The notes below the pieces were generated by a model. It had not been told where the DNA came from. It ran no database searches and saw nothing but the letters and a program-made list of their open reading frames with translations. A DNA stretch of 9,514 nucleotides from Flavobacteriales bacterium (lineage in GTDB: Bacteria > Bacteroidota > Bacteroidia > NS11-12g > UBA955), in assembly GCA_947464515.1 (NCBI GenBank), contig CANHXF010000050.1, forward strand, positions 1 to 9,514. Reading direction: 5' to 3'. Below, one piece after another: positions 1 to 5,420 of the stretch. Position numbers and translations under genes: made by a program. The first letter of the stretch is position 1. The number at the start of each line of letters is the position of its first letter.

Positions 1-680
1 CAAAATTCGTCCTTGGAGCATTCGGAAAAGCGGCTTCAGTTAAAATTTTAGATTCAACTTTTTTTGATGGAGATGCAATTGAATTCGAAATCAATTTCGG
101 ACCCAATAAGCTGCCACTTTCCGAGAATCAACGTGGATTTGATGGAAAGTATCGCGCGGGCACAATGCACATTAAAATTCAATCGCATTACATAGAAAAT
201 ACGTCGAAACTTGAACTCGAAATTGATAAGTCGGATAATTTTTGGGTGGGTGCCAATCCAAACCAACCCAAAAACATGGCAATTTCCTGCTCCACGATCC
301 GCCAAGATTCAAAAACCCATAGCCTAGCAATTGAATCGTTAGATTTTTTTGGTCAGAAAAAAATCTCAATAGAAGGGACTGTACAATTGTTGAAATTAAC
401 CAATTTCAACCCCGGCGTAATTGGAAATAAATACCAAATTTTGGGCAAAGGCTTAATTAAAGAATCAGATGATGAACAAAGCTGGGAAATCATGCAGCCA
501 TTAATTAAAAATGTGGTTCCTGGATGTTCTGGAGAATATATCAATGGCATGTTAGAATTGAAGGATTCTGAAAAATCTAGCACTACCATTTTAGATTATG
601 ATCCTTTCGAAAATGAGTCTTGCGATCGGATTGTCCGCGTCACTATCGCCGGCAAAATCACAGATATTACCTTAGATTAA
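1..680 (+). CDS. Partial hypothetical (probably exported) protein, C-terminal 225 residues
   Basis: The reading frame is open from base 3 to the TAA at 678-680, so the gene begins left of the window. The in-frame ATG at 165 is only an internal methionine, because the 54 codons before it read as normal protein (for example VLGAFGKAASVKILDS). The visible 225 residues look beta-strand rich and polar, with no membrane segment. Two cysteines near the end lie in the contexts PGCSGEYINGMLEL and ESCDRIVRVTIAGKITDITL (fragment residues 175 and 207). The last stretch resembles a C-terminal pattern I recall from Bacteroidota lipoproteins, roughly 'D-Y-G-x-G-x-C-D-x-x-A-x-V-x-I-x-G-K', but that is recall and not a family assignment. 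The gene looks more AT-rich than its neighbours. Its last 9 bp overlap the 3' end of the convergent gene on the - strand. Function unknown. Confidence 0.75.
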   Translation, partial: KFVLGAFGKAASVKILDSTFFDGDAIEFEINFGPNKLPLSENQRGFDGKYRAGTMHIKIQSHYIENTSKLELEIDKSDNFWVGANPNQPKNMAISCSTIRQDSKTHSLAIESLDFFGQKKISIEGTVQLLKLTNFNPGVIGNKYQILGKGLIKESDDEQSWEIMQPLIKNVVPGCSGEYINGMLELKDSEKSSTTILDYDPFENESCDRIVRVTIAGKITDITLD

Positions 681-1109
681 TTTTTCTGGCGCCGCTACCA
701 ATTGCGTTTTGCCGTTTTTCCTTTCAAACCAAGCATGCTGAATCCCATTGGTAATCCACATCCAAGGACTGTCTAATTTATTGTTATATGTGGCAACCTG
801 AATCAGCGTTTCTTGGGTTAGTTCAACCGAAGTTGCTTTGCATTCAATCAATATTAACGGGCTTCCAGAACTCGCAAAACCCACAATATCAAAGCGTTTG
901 CGCAGTCCGTGTACCTGGATTTCTCTTTCTACTGCAATCAGACCAATTGGGAGATTGAATCGTTGGACTAAATGACAAATACAGTGCTGCCTGACCCATT
1001 CTTCAGGAGATAGGGGGATAAATTTTTTTCGAATCGGATCAAAAATGACTTTTTTTTGTTCCTGTTCTTGAATCTGAAATTCGTATTCAGGGAAATTTAA
1101 CACTTGCAC
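672..1109 (-). CDS. HsdR N-terminal-like PD-(D/E)XK domain protein
   Basis: This 145-residue protein resembles the N-terminal nuclease domain of type I restriction HsdR subunits (HSDR_N-type) but stands alone, with no helicase, HsdM or HsdS. PD-(D/E)XK features are visible: D74 in KRFDIVGF, E89 and K91 in LIECKA, and the QxxxY motif at Q104/Y108 (QVATYN). The residues suggest an intact metal-dependent nuclease fold, but activity and target are unknown. From recall, short proteins of this type are widespread in Bacteroidota and often sit beside holA, as here. The likely start is GTG at 1109-1107; a second GTG two codons later is the alternative, and no in-frame ATG exists before the sequence runs into holA. 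No Shine-Dalgarno is visible. Its stop overlaps the end of the converging gene at 672-680. A true restriction role is unlikely without partner genes. Confidence 0.85.
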   Translation of the reverse strand: MQVLNFPEYEFQIQEQEQKKVIFDPIRKKFIPLSPEEWVRQHCICHLVQRFNLPIGLIAVEREIQVHGLRKRFDIVGFASSGSPLILIECKATSVELTQETLIQVATYNNKLDSPWMWITNGIQHAWFERKNGKTQLVAAPEKLI

Positions 1110-1114
1110 CGCTG

Positions 1115-1122
1115 TAAAAATA
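1115..1122 (-). promoter_or_regulatory. Possible -7 box for the HsdR-N-like gene
   Basis: Read on the - strand, this is TATTTTTA, one base off the Bacteroidota -7 consensus TAnnTTTG. It lies 5 nt before the GTG start. No TTG-type -33 element is found at the usual 17-23 nt spacing, which would fall inside holA. If used, transcription would begin at or next to the start codon, giving a leaderless mRNA. It sits in the 20-bp gap shared with holA. Confidence 0.35.
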
Positions 1123-1129
1123 CAAACCC

Positions 1130-2164
1130 ATGGCCAAATTGAGCGACACCATTGCCAATTATTTGGATCTTCGACGTAAGATTCAAGGCAAACAGTTTTC
1201 GTCCGTGTATTTGCTTCATGGGGAAGAGGTGTATTTCATCGATGCGCTTACCGATTTAATTGAGGAATCAGTCCTTCCAGAATCCGAACGCAGTTTTAAT
1301 CAAACAATCCTCTACGGAAAGGAAGTGAAAATTCACGACCTAATTTCCATGGCTCGTCGTTATCCGATGATGAGTCAGCACCAAGTTATCATCGTAAAAG
1401 ATGCACAAGACATCAAAGAATTTGATAAGTTGATGTCGTACCTTGAAAATCCATTGCCATCCACCGTTCTGGTTTGTGCTTTCAGAGGTAGTAAAATGGA
1501 TATGCGGACAAAAATCGGGAAGCAAGCCGATAAGTTTGGAGGTGCCTATTATGCTGCCAAACTTCGCGATTATCAAATCAAAGATTGGTTGCCAGAATAT
1601 CTGCGTCAAAAGGGTAGAAGTATTGATGGCGCCGCGATTCAGATGTTAGTGGAGTTGCTAGGTGCCGATTTGCCCCTGATTCACAATGAGTTGGAGAAAC
1701 TCTTGATCAATGTGAAAGACGAGTTTATTAGACCCGTTCACGTAGAAGCCAACGTGGGTTTTAACCGTGAATACAATGTGTTTGAATTGCAATCGGCCTT
1801 GGGTCTAAAGAATTTCAATAAAGCCATCCAAATTGCCCATCATATGTCGGCCCGGGCCGAAAAAGGTGAAATTCTTCGCATGGTCAGCAACCTACATGGG
1901 TACTTTGGGAAGATTTTATTGGTGCAACAAATGCCCGGGGCCTCCAAAGGCGAAGTGGCGTCTTCATTGGGCGTGAATCCCTTTTTTGTGGAGGAATATA
2001 TGATTGCTGCAAAGAATTATTCTCCGGGTGATATGGAGCGCGCATTCAATCAAATCAAACTTCTCGACCTTAAATTGAAGGGAGTACACAGAGGTGGGGC
2101 TTCGGACGGAGAGATATTAATTGAAACTGTGTTAGGAATTCTTCGCGCTCCACAACGCGTTTAA
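1130..2164 (+). CDS. holA: DNA polymerase III subunit delta
   Basis: Delta is the wrench of the clamp-loader complex: it opens the beta sliding clamp so that it can be placed on primed DNA at the cytoplasmic replication fork. The 344-residue length is normal for the family. The N-terminus carries the characteristic opening strand and GEE motif, YLLHGEEVYFIDAL (residues 27-40), followed by a degenerate AAA+-like fold without a P-loop. Stretches such as QVIIVKDAQDIKEFDKL (about residues 85-101) and LLGADLPLIHNELEKL (about 177-192) match the family's conserved pattern. The C-terminal third (about 212-340), with FELQSALGLKNFNKA and ILIETVLGILRAP, is the oligomerisation domain. The ATG at 1130 lies inside a CCATGG palindrome and has no Shine-Dalgarno, which is common in this phylum. 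It is divergent from the HsdR-N-like gene with only 20 bp between starts. No hairpin terminator follows it, only T-rich sequence. Confidence 0.95.
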   Translation: MAKLSDTIANYLDLRRKIQGKQFSSVYLLHGEEVYFIDALTDLIEESVLPESERSFNQTILYGKEVKIHDLISMARRYPMMSQHQVIIVKDAQDIKEFDKLMSYLENPLPSTVLVCAFRGSKMDMRTKIGKQADKFGGAYYAAKLRDYQIKDWLPEYLRQKGRSIDGAAIQMLVELLGADLPLIHNELEKLLINVKDEFIRPVHVEANVGFNREYNVFELQSALGLKNFNKAIQIAHHMSARAEKGEILRMVSNLHGYFGKILLVQQMPGASKGEVASSLGVNPFFVEEYMIAAKNYSPGDMERAFNQIKLLDLKLKGVHRGGASDGEILIETVLGILRAPQRV

Positions 2165-2179
2165 TGTGATTTTTCATAT

Positions 2180-2187
2180 TATTTTTC
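2180..2187 (+). promoter_or_regulatory. Possible -7 box for the propeller gene
   Basis: TATTTTTC differs from TAnnTTTG only at the last base and lies 28 nt before the ATG at 2216. A second near-match, TATTTGTA, starts at 2191. No convincing TTG -33 element is seen upstream. This 51-bp gap between holA and the next gene is otherwise AT-rich and without a clear hairpin. The assignment is tentative. Confidence 0.3.
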
Positions 2188-2215
2188 CTTTATTTGTAAT
2201 ACTTAAAATTAAAGC

Positions 2216-4144
2216 ATGAAAAAACTATACGTATTAGCCATTTCTGTCTTTGCCGCTGGTCTGGCAACTGCACAGGTGAGTTTGTCTTCTGTGTCTGCCA
2301 ATCAGGGCGATCCAGTATTGACCTCACAATCCAAAGTGCTCATCGATAAAGCCGATAATGGTGGATTTGGTGTCGCTCCGAAAACTAAAAAAACTGTTAC
2401 CGCTCGTGGATTGAACCAAAAGAATTTTATCCGAATTGGTTCAACTTACTACGATTTACAAACCAACTACGCAATGCCTCACCGTTTGGCGATGCATGCT
2501 GATGGCGCAATCTCTGCAGCTTGGACAACTTCTACTTCTGATGCTGTGGGTTTCCCAGGTCGTGGAAGTGGGTACAATTTCCGCAGTGCGGCGGGAAAAT
2601 GGCAGCCATCCGACAGTGACCGCGTTGAAAACGTAAGAACTGGTTGGGCTAACGTGGGCGTATTGGCGAACGGAAGCGTATTTACAATCGGTCACGATGC
2701 AACCAGTGGTGGTTTCTATATGACAACCAGTAGTTCAGCGTCTTCACGCCCAAGTACCGTTACAAACATCCTCAAAGAGCCCCCATACAAGCCAATTTGG
2801 GCTAGAACTGCAAACAATGGTGATGTTATTCACTTGATTTGTTCTTACACAGATTCTGCAGCCCCTGGCGAAGCACGTGCTCCCAAGAGAAATGGTGTAT
2901 TTGCTCCTATGGTTTACAGTCGTTCTAAAGATGGCGGTGTGACTTGGGATAAGCAACATACTTCATTGCCTGGTTTCGATAGCACACTAACCAATAATGG
3001 TGGTGCGGATCAATATACAATTGATGTAAGAGGAAATACAGTTGCTATCGTCAACGCCGATATGATGCAAGGTGTTATCGCTTGGAAGAGTACAGATGGT
3101 GGAACTACGTTTACTCGTATCATCGTTGATACTTTCAGATATGCTCCTTGGACGGGTAAGCAGTTGATGAACGACACTCCATATACCAATGACGGTACTT
3201 GTGATGTTATCATCGATAAAAACAATAATCTTCACGTGTTCTGGGGTTTGGCTCGCGTATTGGATACCGATACTAGCGACCAGAGCTATAGTTTCTATCC
3301 AGCTTATCAAAATATGATGCATTGGTCTGAAGCAACGGATAAAACGTCTGTAATCGCCTCTGGTAGTGCATTTGATTCTGATGGAGATGGTGTGAATAAA
3401 ATGGAACAATCTACCTACGCAGCGCTTGCTAGTGGTGCAGTCCCCTCCGGAATGAGTACAGTAGCTCGTTTGGGAAATACTTCTTGTATGCGTCAGCCAT
3501 CATCAGCGATTGATGCCAATGGCAATTTGTTCTGCTTGTATAGTATTCCAGTTGAATTGGATATCTCTGACCTAGGCGCAAACTTCCGCGATATCGGTAT
3601 CGTTTATTCTACCGATGGTGGTGCTACATGGAGTGAGTCTCAAAACGTTACTCAGGTAATTGGTAAAGAAGACGATTTCGCTTCTACTTGTCGTGTAGCC
3701 GATGGATTCGTTCACATGCACTGGCAGCAAGATGAAATTGCAGGTACAAACTTGCAAAACAACAGTGCGAACTTCGGTAACCACCCAGTTGTATTGAACT
3801 TGATTAACTACCAAGCCATTCCAGTTTCTGAAATTTTGGCAGGTACAATTGGTATCGCTTCTGTTGACCAACCTAACACAGGTGACGTGATGGTTGTAAA
3901 CCAAAACTATCCAAACCCTTTCAGCAGCACTACAAAAGTGTTGATCTACCTAACAACTCCTGGTGATGTTACCGTAGAAGTGCGCAACGCGATGGGTGCA
4001 TTGGTTCAAACACAAAAACACAGTGGTTTGTACAAAGGAAACCATGAATTGGTGATTAATGCAGATACTTTATCTAGTGGCGTTTACACCTACACCCTCA
4101 TTGCAGGTGGTAGCAGCGTAAGCAAAACGATGATGGTAAAATAA
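2216..4144 (+). CDS. T9SS-exported Asp-box (sialidase-like) beta-propeller protein
   Basis: The 642-residue protein has a Sec signal peptide (MKKLYVLAISVFAAGLATAQ, cleavage near residue 19/20). It ends in a type A T9SS sorting domain of about 80 residues (NQNYPNPFSS at 562-571, final SKTMMVK), so it should cross the outer membrane and be released or anchored at the surface. Three Asp boxes (S-x-D-G-G-x-T-W/F) are at residues 237-244, 292-299 and 465-472. Repeated strand patterns such as IDKNNNLHVFWG (333-344) and AIDANGNLFCLYS (431-443) suggest a sialidase/BNR-type propeller. DSDGDGVN (387-394) looks like a calcium-binding loop. The R-x-P of CMRQPSSAIDANG (R426, P428) only loosely recalls the sialidase FRIP motif and no full catalytic set is evident. 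It could therefore be a glycan-binding or structural propeller; enzymatic activity is unproven. The gene is followed by strong hairpins and appears to be a single transcription unit. Confidence 0.85.
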   Translation: MKKLYVLAISVFAAGLATAQVSLSSVSANQGDPVLTSQSKVLIDKADNGGFGVAPKTKKTVTARGLNQKNFIRIGSTYYDLQTNYAMPHRLAMHADGAISAAWTTSTSDAVGFPGRGSGYNFRSAAGKWQPSDSDRVENVRTGWANVGVLANGSVFTIGHDATSGGFYMTTSSSASSRPSTVTNILKEPPYKPIWARTANNGDVIHLICSYTDSAAPGEARAPKRNGVFAPMVYSRSKDGGVTWDKQHTSLPGFDSTLTNNGGADQYTIDVRGNTVAIVNADMMQGVIAWKSTDGGTTFTRIIVDTFRYAPWTGKQLMNDTPYTNDGTCDVIIDKNNNLHVFWGLARVLDTDTSDQSYSFYPAYQNMMHWSEATDKTSVIASGSAFDSDGDGVNKMEQSTYAALASGAVPSGMSTVARLGNTSCMRQPSSAIDANGNLFCLYSIPVELDISDLGANFRDIGIVYSTDGGATWSESQNVTQVIGKEDDFASTCRVADGFVHMHWQQDEIAGTNLQNNSANFGNHPVVLNLINYQAIPVSEILAGTIGIASVDQPNTGDVMVVNQNYPNPFSSTTKVLIYLTTPGDVTVEVRNAMGALVQTQKHSGLYKGNHELVINADTLSSGVYTYTLIAGGSSVSKTMMVK

Positions 4145-4160
4145 GATTTAAATAATTACG

Positions 4161-4175
4161 CCCAAATTGTTTGGG
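4161..4175 (+). other. Short perfect hairpin before the terminator
   Basis: CCCAAA (4161-4166) and TTTGGG (4170-4175) form a perfect 6-bp stem with a 3-nt loop, 16 nt after the stop of the propeller gene. It is immediately followed by the larger terminator hairpin. It may protect the mRNA 3' end or help termination; it lacks its own T-run, so it is not a terminator by itself. Confidence 0.5.
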
Positions 4176-4178
4176 AAT

Positions 4179-4222
4179 AAAGGGGCCTACAAAACATTGT
4201 GGGCCCCTTTTCGTTTATTTTT
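4179..4222 (+). terminator. Rho-independent terminator of the propeller gene
   Basis: AAAGGGGCC (4179-4187) pairs with GGCCCCTTT (4202-4210). The stem continues through a T-G wobble (4188/4201) and ACAA/TTGT (4189-4192/4197-4200) to the tetraloop AACA, 14 pairs in all. A broken T-tract (TCGTTTATTTTTG) follows. The tract runs directly into the -7 box of the next gene. Confidence 0.85.
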
Positions 4223-4223
4223 G
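4216..4223 (+). promoter_or_regulatory. -7 promoter box (TATTTTTG) for the 67-aa protein
   Basis: TATTTTTG is a perfect match to the Bacteroidota -7 consensus TAnnTTTG and ends 4 nt before the ATG at 4228. A TTG at 4197-4199, within the terminator stem, lies 16 nt upstream as a possible, slightly close -33 element. Transcription would start at about the ATG, giving a leaderless mRNA. No Shine-Dalgarno could fit in this space. Confidence 0.55.
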
Positions 4224-4227
4224 TAGT

Positions 4228-4431
4228 ATGTTAAAAACCAACCACTGGTACCATTGGATAAGTGCAGTTGCATTTTGGTCGTTCGCAGTTGTTTTCTATC
4301 AAAAAGACAATATCGATATTTGGGGTTATGGCACTTTGCCTATCGTGGGTTTCTTGTTTTTGTGGGGATTGTTTAGGGCGGTGAATGGGTATTTGCTCTT
4401 AAAAAAAGGACGACATGCATCGAAAGATTAA
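4228..4431 (+). CDS. Small two-helix membrane protein (unknown function)
   Basis: This 67-residue protein has two hydrophobic stretches suited to membrane helices, WISAVAFWSFAVVFY (about residues 10-24) and LPIVGFLFLWGLFRAVNGYLLL (about 37-58), and a basic C-terminus (KKGRHASKD). I chose the ATG at 4228 because it sits 4 nt after a perfect TATTTTTG promoter box; a longer frame opening with TTG at 4171 would read through the terminator hairpin and is not credible. The last 17 bp overlap the start of the PstS-like gene, indicating co-transcription and possible translational coupling. It may sit beside or assist the lipoprotein in the inner membrane, but that is inference from overlap alone. No family recognised. 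Confidence 0.7.
   Translation: MLKTNHWYHWISAVAFWSFAVVFYQKDNIDIWGYGTLPIVGFLFLWGLFRAVNGYLLLKKGRHASKD
4405..4410 (+). promoter_or_regulatory. Shine-Dalgarno for the PstS-like gene
   Basis: AAAGGA lies 4 nt before the ATG at 4415, inside the coding sequence of the preceding 67-aa gene. It supports that ATG as the true start and a re-initiation or coupled mode of translation. It is the only clear Shine-Dalgarno I see in the window. Confidence 0.55.
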
Positions 4432-5353
4432 AAGACTTCTATTTTTCGTGTTTGCAGCGTCTGCGTTTTCAGCATGCTTAGATATGGAGCACAAGGGAAA
4501 GCACAACGATATTCCAACCAAAGGTGAGTTGGAGATTGCCTTGGATATCAACGACAGTCTATTGTTTGTTCAGTTGATTGATAGATTTCATGATTTGTAT
4601 CCAAAAGCCCATATTACGCCAAAATTTATGGCTCCCATCGCATTGCTAGAAGGGGTGAGGGATAAAAAAATTACGGCTCTATATATTAACCACGCCTTTG
4701 ATTCTGCAATGATTGATGCCTTAGAATCGCGACAAATTAAAGTCAGGTCCCATGATATCGGAATGGGGTCGACAGCGTTTATTGTCAATCGAAACAATCC
4801 AAATAACCGAATTTCAGTAGATTCACTTTGTTCGATGCTGTCGGGCAAGTGCTTGGCCTGGGGTAGGAGCAATGAAAAATTGGTGTTTGCGATGTTAAAG
4901 AATGATTTGATTTATAATGATTTAGAGGAGTTCTATAAAAAAAATGCCTCGCAGCCAAACGGAAAACTATCGTTGCCTAAGGTTGTCCAATTCGCATCGC
5001 CACAAGCGGTTTTTGACTTTGTTAAGAAGACCCCTGGAGCGCTAGGTTTCGTGGGTTCTAACTGGATTGCGGATCGTGGAGATACCTTAGCTAAGTTCAA
5101 CCGCAAGCAGATCAAAGTTTTGGAAGTACAACATCCCGTTTCTGGAGAGTTCCATTTGCCATATCAATCCCAAGTTTACGCCAAGCAATACCCATTCATC
5201 CGTCCAATTATGGGCTATGATTTGCAAGGATATTCCGGTTTGGCCCAAGGTTTTTTGGCATTTTGTTGCGATCAAAGCGGACAAGTAATATTGAAGAAAA
5301 GTGGATTATCGCCCGCTATACCGCCAGCCAGAACCATACAATTAGAAAATTAA
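4415..5353 (+). CDS. PstS-like substrate-binding lipoprotein
   Basis: The 312-residue protein starts with a lipoprotein signal (basic MHRKIKR, hydrophobic core, FSAC with lipidated C21), so it should be membrane-anchored in the envelope. The rest resembles the periplasmic binding-protein fold of the PstS group (PBP-like). The end GQVILKKSGLSPAIPPARTIQL (289-310) is close to the pattern I recall for Bacteroidota PstS-family proteins, and TPGALGFVGSNWIAD (206-220) matches the usual 'G-A-I-G-Y-x' segment. No PstA, PstB, PstC or PhoU gene is present, so a role as a classical phosphate importer subunit is not supported here. From recall, such lipoproteins in Bacteroidota are often found with ExbB/ExbD/TonB genes and a TPR protein; here the TPR gene follows but no ExbB/ExbD precedes. 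The ligand is unknown. Confidence 0.78.
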   Translation: MHRKIKRLLFFVFAASAFSACLDMEHKGKHNDIPTKGELEIALDINDSLLFVQLIDRFHDLYPKAHITPKFMAPIALLEGVRDKKITALYINHAFDSAMIDALESRQIKVRSHDIGMGSTAFIVNRNNPNNRISVDSLCSMLSGKCLAWGRSNEKLVFAMLKNDLIYNDLEEFYKKNASQPNGKLSLPKVVQFASPQAVFDFVKKTPGALGFVGSNWIADRGDTLAKFNRKQIKVLEVQHPVSGEFHLPYQSQVYAKQYPFIRPIMGYDLQGYSGLAQGFLAFCCDQSGQVILKKSGLSPAIPPARTIQLEN

Positions 5354-5403
5354 TAATATTTGGAACAATTTTTGAAATTCTTAACACATATATAACAATT
5401 ACA

Positions 5404-5414
5404 TAGTTTTTTTG
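5404..5414 (+). promoter_or_regulatory. Possible degenerate -7 element for the TPR gene
   Basis: TAGTTTTTTTG looks like TAnnTTTG with three extra T bases and ends 6 nt before the ATG at 5421. The 67-bp gap from the PstS-like stop is very AT-rich and has no hairpin, so read-through from upstream is also possible. This may be an internal promoter or simply an AT-rich spacer. Confidence 0.3.
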
Positions 5415-5420
5415 CACCCG

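Noticed and set aside
672..1109. Part of a restriction-modification or defence system
   Set aside because: Only the HsdR-N-like domain is present; the neighbours are holA and an exported-type protein, with no methylase, specificity or helicase gene.
2987..3409. 140-codon open frame on the - strand inside the propeller gene
   Set aside because: It is antisense to a well-supported secreted protein, has no recognisable domain and no start signal; a shadow of the coding strand.
4171..4227. Longer N-terminus for the 67-aa protein starting at TTG 4171
   Set aside because: The extension would translate the terminator hairpin and lie upstream of the TATTTTTG box; the ATG at 4228 fits much better.
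4415..5353. Naming the lipoprotein gene pstS
   Set aside because: Fold-level similarity only; no pstCAB or phoU nearby, and the Bacteroidota context with a TPR protein argues against a standard phosphate importer.
5412..5420. Earlier TTG start for the TPR protein
   Set aside because: It adds only M-H-P before a typical MKK signal peptide, and the TTG lies in the T-rich promoter-like stretch.
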